Shown piece after piece: positions 1-14,229 of a stretch of 64,000 nucleotides of DNA. The notes under the pieces were generated by a model. The model searched no databases and was not told where the DNA came from. It saw only the letters and a list, made by a program, of their open reading frames with translations. Location of the stretch: the NCBI RefSeq assembly GCF_029626175.1, contig NZ_JARUBM010000002.1, forward strand, positions 5,411,001-5,475,000, read 5' to 3'. Each line of letters opens with the position of its first letter. The stretch's first letter is position 1. The DNA comes from Micromonospora sp. WMMD1082. GTDB taxonomy: Bacteria > Actinomycetota > Actinomycetes > Mycobacteriales > Micromonosporaceae. The position numbers and the translations under genes are program-made.

Positions 1-1317
1 CAGCGCCTCCTGCCGGTAGCGCAGCCGGTCGGTGGGACCGGAGTCGAGTTCGGCGGCCCACCAGGAATCCCAGTCCAGGACGATGGCGGCCCGGGCGCGG
101 CTGCGCGGCGTGCCGGCCACGGGTGCCAGGGCGCGCAGGGTGGCGCCCAGGTCGGTGACGGCGCGGAACACGTCGCTGTCCTCGCCGGCGTGCGGGATCA
201 TCGCGGAGTGGTACTTCTCGGCGCCGGCCGCCGACTGCCGCCACTGGAAGAAGCAGACCGCGTCCGCGCCGTGCGCGACGTGGGTGAGCGAGTCCCGGGC
301 CAGCTGCCCGGGTCGCTTGGCGAGGTTGACCGGCTGCCAGTTGACGGCGCTGGTGGAGTGCTCCATGAGGAACCAGGGCCGCCCCCCGGCCAGGTTTCCG
401 GTGAGGTTGGCGGAGAACGACAGTTCGTCGTACGCCTGCGGGCCGGGGGTGAGGTAGTGGTCGTTGGCGACGAAGTCGACCTCGGTGGCCCAGTCGGCGT
501 AGTTCATCCCGTTGGTCTCGCCCATGACCATGAAGTTGGTGGTGACCGGGATGTCGGGGGTCAGCTCGGCCAGCAGGTCGCGTTCGGCGCGCAGGTGCTC
601 CTTGAGGGCGTCGGAGGAGAAGCGCTTGAAGTCGAGCTGCTGGGTCGGGTTCGGATACGACGTGGCCAGGCGGGGCGGCAGGATCTGCCCCCAGTCGCTG
701 TAGTGCTGGGACCAGAACGAGGTGGCCCAGGCCCGGTTCAGCGCGGCCAGGGTGCCGTAGCGGGTGCGCAGCCAGGCGCGGAAGGCGGCCGCGGCGTCGT
801 CGGAGTAGTCGTAGACGTTGTGGCAGCCCAGCTCGTTGGAGAGGTGCCAGGCGGCCAGGGCGGGGTGGGCACCGTAGCGCCGGGCGAGCCGGCGGGTCAG
901 CCGCAGGGCGTGCCGGCGGAAGATCGGCGAGGTGGGGCGCCAGTGCTGCCGGCCGCCGGGCCAGCGCACGCGGCCGTCGCGGTCGACCGGCAGGATCTGC
1001 GGGTACGTGCTGGCCAGCCAGGGCGGTGGGGAGGCGGTGGCGGTGGCCAGGTCCACCGCGATGTCGTACGCGTGCAGCAGGTCCATCACCTCATCGAGCC
1101 AGGCGAAGTCCCACTCCTCCGCGCGGGGCTGTAGCCGCGCCCAGGAGAAGATCGCCAACGAGACGATGTTCACCCCGGCGGCCCGCATCGCCCGCGCGTC
1201 CTCGCGCCACACCTCGCGGGGCCACTGCTCGGGGTTGTAGTCGGCACCGAACCCCAGGCGGGCCCGGTCCGGTTCCGACGGCCAGCGTAGCCACCGGTGC
1301 GCACGGTGTTCTCCCAC
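1..1317 (-). CDS. GH42 beta-galactosidase, C-terminus cut by window edge
   Basis: Hydrolyses terminal beta-galactosides, probably in the cytoplasm after uptake by the adjacent ABC transporter, since no signal peptide is visible. The N-terminus carries the family pattern GADYNPEQWP near residue 24. The acid/base glutamate is E162 in SNELG and the nucleophile is E319 in LMEHS, matching the spacing of GH42 A-domain enzymes. The 439 residues seen cover the catalytic barrel; the trimerisation and C-terminal domains of a usual 650-700 residue protein lie beyond the left edge. The GTG start is chosen because GGGGAG sits about 7 bases upstream and the similarity begins soon after; no in-frame ATG is near. 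It is the last visible gene of the sugar operon, 81 bp after the binding-protein gene. GH42 members can also act on arabinogalactan oligosaccharides, so the exact substrate is open. Confidence 0.92.
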   Translation of the reverse strand, partial: MGEHRAHRWLRWPSEPDRARLGFGADYNPEQWPREVWREDARAMRAAGVNIVSLAIFSWARLQPRAEEWDFAWLDEVMDLLHAYDIAVDLATATASPPPWLASTYPQILPVDRDGRVRWPGGRQHWRPTSPIFRRHALRLTRRLARRYGAHPALAAWHLSNELGCHNVYDYSDDAAAAFRAWLRTRYGTLAALNRAWATSFWSQHYSDWGQILPPRLATSYPNPTQQLDFKRFSSDALKEHLRAERDLLAELTPDIPVTTNFMVMGETNGMNYADWATEVDFVANDHYLTPGPQAYDELSFSANLTGNLAGGRPWFLMEHSTSAVNWQPVNLAKRPGQLARDSLTHVAHGADAVCFFQWRQSAAGAEKYHSAMIPHAGEDSDVFRAVTDLGATLRALAPVAGTPRSRARAAIVLDWDSWWAAELDSGPTDRLRYRQEAL

Positions 1318-1398
1318 GACGAACTCCCCACGTAACTGGCGTTGCCTACCCGGACGCACGCCGGCCGGCCGCGACTGGCGGCCGGCCGGCGCGGCGGG

Positions 1399-2739
1399 TT
1401 ACCGGATGGTGAAGCCCTGTTCCCGGCCGTAGGTGACCGAGACGTCCTGCCAGGCGCGGAGGCCGTCCTGGAGGGTCGCGCCGCCGAGGTACGCCCGGCC
1501 GACGGTGTCGCCGAAGACACTGTTGGCGTAGACCTGGAACGGCAGGTAGGACCAGCCCGGGGCGACCCGGGTGGCGGATTCGGCGAGGACCTGGTTGACC
1601 TGCTGGCCGCCGAAGTACGGGAACTCCTTGTCCAGGAACTGCGGCGCGTTCAGCTGGGCGGTGGTGGCGGGGAAGGCGCCGCCGTCGGCCCGGGTCTGCG
1701 CGCCCTCGTCGACCGTGGCGTACTTCAGGAAGGCGTAGGCGAGGGCCTTGTTGGCGCCCTGCTCGGGCAGGGCCAGGGAGCTGCCGCCGTTCTCGGCGGT
1801 GACCGTGCCGCCCGCCTCCCACTGCGGCATGGGGGCGACCCGCCACTTGCCGTGCGCGGCCGCCACGCCGGATTCCAGGTTGGCCGGCATCCAGGCGCCG
1901 ATGACCAGTGTCGCGATGGTGCCGTCGCCCAGCCCCTTGTACCAGGCGTCGCTCCAGGGGTTGACGGGTGCGAGCAGCTTGCCGTCGATGAGCCTCTGCC
2001 AGGTGGCGGTGAACTTCTGGGTGCCGGGGTCGGCGAAGTCGACGCCCACCGTGGTGCCGTCCACGGCGTAGGGCCTACCGCCGGCCTGCCAGATCATGCT
2101 GGTGGTGAAGCCGGCGTCGCCGGTGTCGCTGGTGATGTACGCGTTCGGGTCGGCCCGGTGCAGCTTCTCGGCCTCGGCGACGTACTCGTCCCAGGTGGTG
2201 GGGACCTGCAACCCGTGCCGGTCGAAGACCTCCTTGTTGTAGAACAGGGCCATCGGGCCGGAGTCCATCGGCAGGCCGTAGACGCCGTCGCCGGATCGCA
2301 CCGCGTTCCACGGCCCCGGGGTGAAGGTGCCCTCCAGCGTGCCGGCGCCGTAGCCGTCGAGGTTGGTGAGCGCCTTGGCGAGCAGGAACTGCGGCAGCGC
2401 GTAGTACTCGACCTGGGCGATGTCCGGCACGCCGGAGCCGGCGGTGATGGCGTTCTGCAGCGCCGTGTACTGATCGTTGCCGGTGCCGGCGTTGACCAGG
2501 TCGACCGTGACCTTCGGATACCGGGCCTGGAAGTCGGCGACCACCTGCTTGAGGGTCGGCTCCCAGGCCCACACGGTGATGCTGCCGCCGGCCTCCAGGG
2601 CGGCGGCGATGTCGGCCTCGGAGACGGTGGCCGTGGATCCGTCGGAGTCGCCGGCGTCACCGGAGCCGCAGCCGGCGGCCAGCAGCGAGACGGCGAGGAC
2701 GGCGCTCGCCAGGAGCGTTCGGCGGGGTAGGACCAACAT
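1399..2739 (-). CDS. sugar ABC transporter substrate-binding lipoprotein
   Basis: Extracytoplasmic solute-binding protein family 1 (446 residues), which captures an oligosaccharide and delivers it to the two permeases encoded just upstream in the operon. The first 24 residues form a lipoprotein signal (two Arg, hydrophobic stretch, lipobox LAAGC with the lipidated Cys at 24) followed by a Gly/Ser/Asp-rich tether. The mature part shows the family pattern ITVWAWEPT and later FYNKEVFDRHGLQVPTTWDE. The start is set at the ATG preceded by AAGGGA with 6 bases spacing, rather than the ATG seven codons upstream, which has no ribosome site. Neighbouring GH42 suggests a galacto-oligosaccharide ligand. 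No ABC ATPase is encoded in this operon; family 1 sugar systems in actinomycetes usually share an MsiK-type ATPase encoded elsewhere. Confidence 0.93.
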   Translation of the reverse strand: MLVLPRRTLLASAVLAVSLLAAGCGSGDAGDSDGSTATVSEADIAAALEAGGSITVWAWEPTLKQVVADFQARYPKVTVDLVNAGTGNDQYTALQNAITAGSGVPDIAQVEYYALPQFLLAKALTNLDGYGAGTLEGTFTPGPWNAVRSGDGVYGLPMDSGPMALFYNKEVFDRHGLQVPTTWDEYVAEAEKLHRADPNAYITSDTGDAGFTTSMIWQAGGRPYAVDGTTVGVDFADPGTQKFTATWQRLIDGKLLAPVNPWSDAWYKGLGDGTIATLVIGAWMPANLESGVAAAHGKWRVAPMPQWEAGGTVTAENGGSSLALPEQGANKALAYAFLKYATVDEGAQTRADGGAFPATTAQLNAPQFLDKEFPYFGGQQVNQVLAESATRVAPGWSYLPFQVYANSVFGDTVGRAYLGGATLQDGLRAWQDVSVTYGREQGFTIR

Positions 2740-2795
2740 GATCGTTCCCTTCATGGACATGTCCGGTGTGGGTGGGGTGGTGGGCGATCGCGCGG

Positions 2796-3731
2796 CTACT
2801 CCTTGACGCCGCCGGTGGACAGGCCCGACTGCCAGTACCGCTGGAGCAGCAGGAACGCCGCGATCAGGGGGACGATGGTCAGCAGCGAACCGGTGATCAC
2901 GAGGTGGAAGATCGCTTCACCGCCGGCGGTGCCGGCCTGCTGGCTCCAGGTCTTGAGGCCGATGGTGAGCGGATACCAGTCCGGGTCCTTCAACATGATC
3001 AACGGCAGGAAGTAGTTGTTCCAGGTGGCCACCACGTTGAACAGCAGCACCGTGACCGTCCCCGGGGCCAGCAACGGCGCGCTGACCGAGAAGAAGGTCC
3101 GGAACTCGCCGGTGCCGTCGACCCGCGCGGACTCGATCAGCTCGTCCGGCACCGCGTCGTCGGCGAATATCCACATCAGGTAGAGGCCGAACGGGGAGAC
3201 CAGCGACGGGATGATGATCGCCCAGGGGGTGTCGGTCAGGCCCAGCCGGGAGAACATCAGGAAGGTGGGCACGGCCAGCGCGGTACCCGGTACCGCCACC
3301 GCCCCGATGACCACCGCGAAGATCGCCTTCCGGCCGGGAAAGTCGAACTTCGCCAGCCCGTAGCCGGCCAGCGCGGCCAGCAGGGTGGCGCCGCCGGCCC
3401 CGACGGACACGTAGAGCACGGTGTTGAGCAGCCAGCGGAGGAAGATCCCGTCGTCGTAGGCGAGGGTGTCGACGATGTTGTCCAGCAGCGCGAAGTCCTC
3501 GGCCAGTGCCAGCCCGAAGGAGTCGAACAGCCCCTGCTGCGTCTTGGTCGCGTTGATCAGCAGCCAGACCAGCGGCAGCAGCGCGTACACCAGCACGAGG
3601 CCGGTCAGCGCGGTCAGGGTGACGCTTCTCCGGCGGCGCGTGGCGCGTCGCCGGATCCTCGGTGGCCGGGGCCCGGCCGGCGGGACGGCGGTGCGGGTGG
3701 CGTCGGCGGTGGCGGTGGCGGTGGTGGCCAT
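2796..3731 (-). CDS. sugar ABC transporter permease, MalG type
   Basis: Inner-membrane permease of a CUT1 carbohydrate importer (311 residues). After a basic, Ala/Thr-rich N-terminus of about 35 residues there are six predicted membrane spans, and the EAA loop is visible as ELIESARVDGTGE, the surface that contacts the ATPase. It works with the MalF-like permease encoded just upstream, whose stop codon lies two bases before this ATG, so translation is probably coupled; a GGAAGG ribosome site lies inside the end of the upstream gene. An in-frame opening continues upstream through the neighbouring permease gene, but that part is an out-of-frame shadow. Confidence 0.93.
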   Translation of the reverse strand: MATTATATADATRTAVPPAGPRPPRIRRRATRRRRSVTLTALTGLVLVYALLPLVWLLINATKTQQGLFDSFGLALAEDFALLDNIVDTLAYDDGIFLRWLLNTVLYVSVGAGGATLLAALAGYGLAKFDFPGRKAIFAVVIGAVAVPGTALAVPTFLMFSRLGLTDTPWAIIIPSLVSPFGLYLMWIFADDAVPDELIESARVDGTGEFRTFFSVSAPLLAPGTVTVLLFNVVATWNNYFLPLIMLKDPDWYPLTIGLKTWSQQAGTAGGEAIFHLVITGSLLTIVPLIAAFLLLQRYWQSGLSTGGVKE

Positions 3732-3733
3732 GC

Positions 3734-4675
3734 TCAGACCGCCTTCCGCACGCCGCGGAGCTGGACCAGGTAGGCGACGGCCATCGTGATCACGCCCATC
3801 ACGATCGCGACCGTCGCCGCGTAGTTGATCTGCTGCCCGGCGAAGGACAGCGTGTACGCGTAGTAGTTCGGCGTGAAGTAGGTGGTGATCGAGTTCGGCG
3901 CCAGGGTCTTGAGGATGCTCGGCTCGTTGAACAGGTGGAAGCTGCCGATGATCGAGAAGATGGTGGCGATCAGCAGGGGACCGCGCAGCGCCGGCAGCTT
4001 GATCGCCCTGATGATCCGTAGCTGTCCCGCCCCGTCGATCGCCGCCGCCTCGTACAGCGCCGGGTTCACCACCCGCAGGGCGGAGTAGAGGATCAGCATG
4101 TTGTAGCCGACGAACTCCCAGGTGACGATGTTGCCGATCGACGCGAGGATCAGGTCGGGGGAGAGCGGGTCCGGCAGCGACACCCCGAGCGCCGCGTTGA
4201 GGTTCCCGACCAGACCGAACCGGGTGCCGTACATGAAGCCCCAGATGAGGGTGGCGACGACCGCGGGCACCGCGTACGGCAGGAACACCGAGATCCGGAA
4301 GAACGACGCCCCGTACAGCCGTCCACTGTCGATGGCCAGGGCGATCAGCAGGGCCAGGAACAACATGATCGGGACCTGCACGGCCAGGAAGAGCGCGACC
4401 CGCCCGAACGCCGACCAGAACTGCGGGTCGGTCAGCGCCTTGGTGTAGTTGTCCAGCCCGACGAACGTGGTGCCGCCGACCAGTTGGGTCCGGAACACGC
4501 TCAGGTACAGCGAGTACCCGATCGGCGCGAGGAAGACCAGCGTGAAGACCGTCAGAAAGGGAGCGACGAACTGCCAACCGGCCCGCGACCGCCGCCGGCC
4601 GGTCGACGCCGGTCGGCGGGGTGAGCGGCGACGTACGCGGCCGGATGGGAGGCGGGCGGTGCCGGGCGACGCCAT
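3734..4675 (-). CDS. sugar ABC transporter permease, MalF type
   Basis: First gene of the sugar operon and the MalF-like half of the CUT1 translocation channel (313 residues, six predicted spans). The EAA motif is visible as YEAAAIDGAGQ. The start is the ATG with GAAGGAG eight bases upstream; the open frame runs about 46 codons further upstream through both operators, which cannot be coding. The basic N-terminus (RRRSPRRPASTGRRR) is cytoplasmic. The promoter should lie in the space shared with the LacI gene, where two palindromic sites sit 40-105 bases upstream, so LacI control is likely. Gene order permease-permease-binding protein-hydrolase is unusual only in that the binding protein is third. 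Confidence 0.93.
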   Translation of the reverse strand: MASPGTARLPSGRVRRRSPRRPASTGRRRSRAGWQFVAPFLTVFTLVFLAPIGYSLYLSVFRTQLVGGTTFVGLDNYTKALTDPQFWSAFGRVALFLAVQVPIMLFLALLIALAIDSGRLYGASFFRISVFLPYAVPAVVATLIWGFMYGTRFGLVGNLNAALGVSLPDPLSPDLILASIGNIVTWEFVGYNMLILYSALRVVNPALYEAAAIDGAGQLRIIRAIKLPALRGPLLIATIFSIIGSFHLFNEPSILKTLAPNSITTYFTPNYYAYTLSFAGQQINYAATVAIVMGVITMAVAYLVQLRGVRKAV

Positions 4676-4714
4676 TCGGTGGGCTCCTTCCCGTCCGATC
4701 GCCGGGACGGCGAT

Positions 4715-4726
4715 GGTTACGTAAAC
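4715..4726. promoter_or_regulatory. LacI-type operator, copy 1
   Basis: GGTTACGTAAAC differs at one base from the perfect 12-bp palindrome found 65 bp away. It lies 40 bases upstream of the first permease start, where it could block the leftward promoter. LacI-family operators are even palindromes of this kind with a central CG. Binding by the adjacent regulator is inferred from position. Confidence 0.7.
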
Positions 4727-4779
4727 ATCGCCGTCGGACGCCGGCCGTGTGGCGGCGAACATCGGAGGTGGCGGCGAAT

Positions 4780-4791
4780 GTTTACGTAAAC
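4780..4791. promoter_or_regulatory. LacI-type operator, copy 2 (perfect palindrome)
   Basis: GTTTACGTAAAC is a perfect 12-bp palindrome in an otherwise GC-rich divergent intergenic region. It lies about 97 bases upstream of the LacI-family gene and 105 bases upstream of the permease gene. Centre-to-centre distance to copy 1 is 65 bp, about six helical turns, which would put both on the same face for a looping or cooperative repressor. Confidence 0.75.
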
Positions 4792-4887
4792 TCGCGTTGC
4801 GGTATGGTGACACCCCTCACCATGGCCGTCAAGGCGATCCCCTCGGCCGCACCGGCATGGCCGGTGGCCGTCCAGTCAGGAGCAACG

Positions 4888-5973
4888 ATGGATGCGGACG
4901 CCCGAGGGCATCGATCCCAGCCCGCGCCCGTCGCGCAGCGCGCGGGCTCGGGCATCCCGGGAGGACGCCGCAAGCAGCGGGTCTCCATGGCGGACGTGGC
5001 CCGGGCCGCGGGGGTGTCGTCCCAGACCGTGTCCCGGGTCTCCAACGGCCATCCCGCGGTCGTCGAGCGGACCCGGCAGCAGGTGCTGGAGGCGATGCGG
5101 CAGCTGGGCTACCGGCCCAACAGCGCCGCCCGCGCGCTGCGCTACGGGCAGTTCAACACCATCGGGGTGATCCTGTTCAATCTCACCTCGACCGGCAACA
5201 GCCGCACCGTCGAGGCGATCGCGGCGCACGCCGCGACGGAGGGCTACGCGATCACCCTGATCCCACTGGGCGCGCCCACCCAGGACAATGTGCTCGGCGC
5301 GTTCACCCGGATGGGCGAACTCGCCGTCGACGGCGTCATCGTCATCATCGAGATCCACCTGCTCGACACCAACACCGTGGCCCTGCCGCCCGGGGTGCAC
5401 GCCGTGGTGGTCGACTCCGACGCCGGCGACCGTCACCGCGTCGTCGACACCGACCAGACCGACGGCGCCCGGCAGGCCGTCCGCCATCTGCTCGACCTCG
5501 GCCACCACACCGTGTGGCACATCGCCGGTCCGGCCGAGTCGTTCGCCAGCGAACGGCGGGCCCGGGCATGGCGGGGCGTGCTCGACGCGTACGGCCGTCC
5601 GGTGCCGCCGGTCGAGCGCGGTGACTGGTCCGCGGAGTCGGGCTACCGGGCGGGCCTGCGGTTGGCGGCGCGGCGCGACTGCACCGCCGTCTTCGCCGCG
5701 AACGACCAGATGGCCCTCGGCGTGCTGCGGGCCCTGCACGAGCGGGGGCGACGGGTGCCGGAGCAGATCAGCGTGGTCGGCTTCGACGACATCCCGGAGA
5801 CGTCCTGTTACCTGCCGCCGCTGACCACCGTGCACCAGGACTTCGCCGAGGTGGGCCGCCGCTGCGTGCAGGCACTCCTGCGGCAGATCCGCGACGGGCG
5901 CACCGACGCGGGCACCGACCTGGTGCCGACGCGCCTCGTCGTCCGCGCCAGCACCGCACCGCCGCCCGCCTGA
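4888..5973 (+). CDS. LacI family transcriptional regulator
   Basis: DNA-binding repressor of the divergent sugar operon (361 residues). A 30-residue N-terminal extension precedes the LacI helix-turn-helix (about residues 33-58: MADVARAAGVSSQTVSRVSNG, hinge helix RPNSAARALR). A periplasmic-binding-protein-like sensor domain fills residues 85-355 and ends with the typical VVGFDDIPE and PPLTTVHQDF motifs. The ATG is chosen because AGGAG lies six bases upstream; the open frame upstream runs through the operators. The leader has a 7-bp inverted repeat (ATGGTGA at 4804 and TCACCAT at 4817), which could be another regulatory element. The effector is probably a galactoside or related oligosaccharide. 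Confidence 0.93.
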   Translation: MDADARGHRSQPAPVAQRAGSGIPGGRRKQRVSMADVARAAGVSSQTVSRVSNGHPAVVERTRQQVLEAMRQLGYRPNSAARALRYGQFNTIGVILFNLTSTGNSRTVEAIAAHAATEGYAITLIPLGAPTQDNVLGAFTRMGELAVDGVIVIIEIHLLDTNTVALPPGVHAVVVDSDAGDRHRVVDTDQTDGARQAVRHLLDLGHHTVWHIAGPAESFASERRARAWRGVLDAYGRPVPPVERGDWSAESGYRAGLRLAARRDCTAVFAANDQMALGVLRALHERGRRVPEQISVVGFDDIPETSCYLPPLTTVHQDFAEVGRRCVQALLRQIRDGRTDAGTDLVPTRLVVRASTAPPPA

Positions 5974-7416
<1,443 letters not shown>

Positions 7417-7430
7417 TCGTCGGAACACAG

Positions 7431-7462
7431 GTGGGGGTGCCGGTGACCGCCGGCACCCCCAC
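7431..7462. terminator. bidirectional hairpin terminator
   Basis: Perfect 13-bp stem (GTGGGGGTGCCGG with its complement) and a 6-base loop between the convergent xylanase and SDR genes. There is no T-run, as is usual for high-GC actinomycetes. Confidence 0.75.
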
Positions 7463-7480
7463 CGCCGTGTCCGGCGGGGA

Positions 7481-8239
7481 TCACGCGGTGAACCCGCCGT
7501 CGGAGGTGACCACCGCGCCGTTGACGTTGACCGCCTCGGCACTACCGAGCCAGGAGACCAGCGTGGCGATCTCGTCCGGTTGGGCGGTACGGGTGCTGCG
7601 GGCGAACGACGTCGACAGCCGCTCGTACGCCCACGGGACCTTCGGCACCGCGGTGCGCCCGATGTTGGTCTCCACGCCACCGGGGCAGATCGCGGTGGCC
7701 CGGATGCCGTCGGCGGCGTAGAGGACCGCGATCGACCGGGTCATGCCGATCAGGGCGTGCTTCGACGTCACGTACGCGGTCCCGGCCACCGCGCCGGTCA
7801 GGCCACCGATCGAGGCCACGTTGACGATCGCTCCGCCGCCGGCGGTGCGCATCAGCGGCAGCACCGCCCGGGACAACCGCATCGGGCCGGTGACGTTGAC
7901 CGCCATGACCCGCTCCCAGGTGGCGTCGTCCACCTCGGTCACCGGCAGGAAGAAGTCCATGATGCCGGCGACGTTGGCCAGCAGGTCGATCCGGCCGTCG
8001 GGCAGCGCGGCCACGATGCGCTCCACGTCGGCCTGCACGCTCACGTCCCCGATCACCGTCACCGCCGTGCGCCCGGCGTCGACGATCTGCTTCTCCGTCT
8101 CGGCCAGCCCGTCGGCGTCCACGTCGCAGCCGACCACGTACGCGCCCTCGGTGGCCAGCCGCACGGCCACCGCCTGCCCGATGCCCGAGCCGGCGCCGGT
8201 CACCAGCGCCACCCGTCCTTCGTACCGTTGCTCGCTCAT
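7481..8239 (-). CDS. SDR family NAD(P)-dependent oxidoreductase
   Basis: Classical short-chain dehydrogenase of 252 residues, cytoplasmic. The Rossmann nucleotide-binding motif TGAGSGIG is at 14-21, NVAG at 89-92, and the catalytic triad S143, Y156, K160 is intact (YVTSK). Acidic residues after beta-2 (CDVDADG) suggest preference for NAD(H) over NADP(H). The start is the ATG with AGGAG seven bases upstream; the open frame extends about 119 codons upstream into the neighbouring gene but has no ribosome site there. The substrate cannot be told from sequence, and neighbours (xylanase, FetB-like permease) do not indicate a pathway. Confidence 0.92.
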   Translation of the reverse strand: MSEQRYEGRVALVTGAGSGIGQAVAVRLATEGAYVVGCDVDADGLAETEKQIVDAGRTAVTVIGDVSVQADVERIVAALPDGRIDLLANVAGIMDFFLPVTEVDDATWERVMAVNVTGPMRLSRAVLPLMRTAGGGAIVNVASIGGLTGAVAGTAYVTSKHALIGMTRSIAVLYAADGIRATAICPGGVETNIGRTAVPKVPWAYERLSTSFARSTRTAQPDEIATLVSWLGSAEAVNVNGAVVTSDGGFTA

Positions 8240-8364
8240 CACGCGCTCCTTTCCTCGCGAGCCGGGCCTCCGGCCCTGTTTCCAGCCTTTGCCCGCCGGC
8301 CCGGCGGCGACAGGGCCACAGGTCACGCCGGACCGGGCACTGTGGCGTCCGTGGCCGGTGCCGG

Positions 8365-9111
8365 CTAGCGGGCCGCCCGGAGCCGCCGGCGGGCGACGAG
8401 TTCGACGGTGGCGGCGACCGCGATCGCCTCGACGGCCAGCAGGGCGACCAGGATCAGCAGTTGGGCGGCGCCGGCCTGGACCGGCGAGGCACCGCCGAGC
8501 AGGACGCCGACGAAGGCCCCGGGCAGCGTGACCAGCCCGACGGTGCGGGTCTGGTCCAGTGCCGGGATGAGCGCCTGGCTGGCCGCCGGCCGGCACACCT
8601 CCAGTGCGGCGTCGCGTTGGGTCAGGCCGATGGCGAGCCCCGCCTCGTACTCGCCGTGCCGGTTACGCAGCTCGTCCAGGGCTCGCCTGCCGGCGAGCGT
8701 GGTGGCGGTCATCGCCCCGCCGATCAGGATGCCGGCGCTGGGCAGCACCGCCAGCGGGGTGACCGGCAGCACCCCGGTGACCAGCAGCAGGACCACAGCC
8801 GGCAGCACGCCCAGCCCGATCGGCAGGGCCGTCGGCCAGCCGGCCCGCAGCGTGCTGACCCGCCGCGCCGAGGTGACCGTGGCGACGGCGTACATCGCGA
8901 CGACGAAGGCGACGGTCAACCACCACGAACGCAGCACCGCCACGATGATCAGTGAGACGGCCGCCAACTGCACCGTGGCCCGGGTGGCGGCGGTCACCAC
9001 CGCGGCCGGCGCGCCCACCCGGAACCAGGCGACGATCCCGGCACCGACGAGCGCGAGCAGGGCGAGGACCCCGACGTAGGGCGCCCCAAGGTTGATCACA
9101 CTGCCGTTCAT
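8365..9111 (-). CDS. FetB/YbbM-type ABC transporter permease (UPF0014)
   Basis: Membrane protein of 248 residues with about seven hydrophobic spans. The family signature is clear in LIPALDQTRTVGLVTLPGAF followed by VGVLLGGASP. In E. coli FetAB is reported as an iron exporter that relieves peroxide stress. No FetA-type ATPase gene is adjacent, so the partner must be elsewhere or the protein acts with a shared ATPase. It starts at an ATG preceded by GGCGGA and is separated by about 125 bp from the downstream SDR gene. Confidence 0.85.
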   Translation of the reverse strand: MNGSVINLGAPYVGVLALLALVGAGIVAWFRVGAPAAVVTAATRATVQLAAVSLIIVAVLRSWWLTVAFVVAMYAVATVTSARRVSTLRAGWPTALPIGLGVLPAVVLLLVTGVLPVTPLAVLPSAGILIGGAMTATTLAGRRALDELRNRHGEYEAGLAIGLTQRDAALEVCRPAASQALIPALDQTRTVGLVTLPGAFVGVLLGGASPVQAGAAQLLILVALLAVEAIAVAATVELVARRRLRAAR

Positions 9112-9264
9112 TCCGCCATTGAACCGTTTCGCGGAATGCCGCGCTGGTTTGTCGGCGGCGGGCGGCGCGGCGAAACCCGGGCGCCGGAAACCGTTATTCG
9201 ATCTCGCCCCGTCCGGTCGCGCTGAGCTGCGGAGATAACGCTCTCACGGATTACCGGAGAAGGC

Positions 9265-9293
9265 TTGACGGGCGCACGATCCGGCCGTAACCA
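9265..9293 (+). promoter_or_regulatory. possible promoter for the ThuA/PQQ protein gene
   Basis: TTGACG is followed after 17 bases by TAACCA, about 90 bases upstream of the chosen GTG start. It resembles a housekeeping actinomycete promoter; support is sequence similarity only. Confidence 0.4.
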
Positions 9294-9382
9294 TGTACTT
9301 CAATGCCTCACGGCACCACCACCTCTCACCACCACCAGGCGTGATCGGCGCACGCACCCACACCGCAGTGGAAGGACCCACC

Positions 9383-13327
<3,945 letters not shown>

Positions 13328-13340
13328 ACCACCACCACCG

Positions 13341-13383
13341 GCGACGCGGCCGGCACGGGTTCCCACCGTGCCGGCCGCGTCGC
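13341..13383. terminator. bidirectional hairpin terminator
   Basis: Perfect 18-bp stem (GCGACGCGGCCGGCACGG and complement) with a 7-base loop, between two convergent genes and 13 bases after the upstream stop codon. Confidence 0.82.
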
Positions 13384-13405
13384 TCGTCGCGGCGGCCGTC
13401 GAGGG

Positions 13406-14080
13406 TCACCGGACCGGCGCGGCGCTCGCCACCCGCACCGGGCGCCCGACGCCGCCGACCGCGCGGCGACGGATGATCCACTCCGCCACGACCACGTTGA
13501 TCAGCCAGGCGGCGGCCATGGTGCCGGTCTTGCTCGACATCGTCAGCGGGCCGGCCGCGGCCAGCCAGACCACCTGGGTGAAGAACTGCGTGCCCGCGCC
13601 CATCCCGAGCGCGTAGCCACGGATCATCCAGGCGCGGTGCCGGGCGACGTCCCGGCGCAGGATCGCCACGAGGCCGAGCACCATCGACGCGGCCATGGCG
13701 ACGCTCACCAGCACGCGGATGGCCGCGAGCGCGTCACCGTCGAGGGCCGCCCGGGGTATGAACAGGGTCAGCCAGAGGCCGGTCAGCGCGGTGAGCAGCC
13801 CGCAGGGGACCAGGAGCCGTCCCGCGGCCCGGTGCCAGCCCCGGCGGCGCCGCCGGAAGCGGGGCGCGAACTGGAAGGCGCCGAGGACGCTGAACACGGT
13901 CACGCTGACGATGTGCAGCACCACGGGTACGGGGACCGAGGCGATCCGGTCGCCGTCCGGCAGCACCGGGGCGCCGCCGGCCAACTCGGCCAACCGGAGG
14001 CCGCCGGCGAGCACCGGCACGATGCCGAGCACGAGCAGCCCGGCGGGGATGAGCCAGTTCGAGCGGGCGGAAGACTTCAC
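13406..14080 (-). CDS. DUF2306 membrane protein
   Basis: Predicted integral membrane protein of 224 residues with about six spans, resembling DUF2306 proteins (HRAAGRLLVPCGLLTALTG and RHRAWMIRGYALGMGAGTQ are typical, with conserved His that may bind haem or metal). Function is unknown. It is transcribed divergently from the two-component system, with about 150 bp between starts, so it could be a target of that system; this is only positional inference. Confidence 0.8.
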   Translation of the reverse strand: MKSSARSNWLIPAGLLVLGIVPVLAGGLRLAELAGGAPVLPDGDRIASVPVPVVLHIVSVTVFSVLGAFQFAPRFRRRRRGWHRAAGRLLVPCGLLTALTGLWLTLFIPRAALDGDALAAIRVLVSVAMAASMVLGLVAILRRDVARHRAWMIRGYALGMGAGTQFFTQVVWLAAAGPLTMSSKTGTMAAAWLINVVVAEWIIRRRAVGGVGRPVRVASAAPVR

Positions 14081-14229
14081 GGCGGCGTCCCTTCGCGGTG
14101 CGCGGTCAACTCGTGTTCTCGTCGATCCTCGCGACGGCGGCGGTGGAACTCATCGCAGCGCGGGCCGGAGTCGGCTCGGTCGATGGGCCGGTACGCCCGC
14201 CGTACTTTGGGCCGGTCCGGTGCCCGGCG

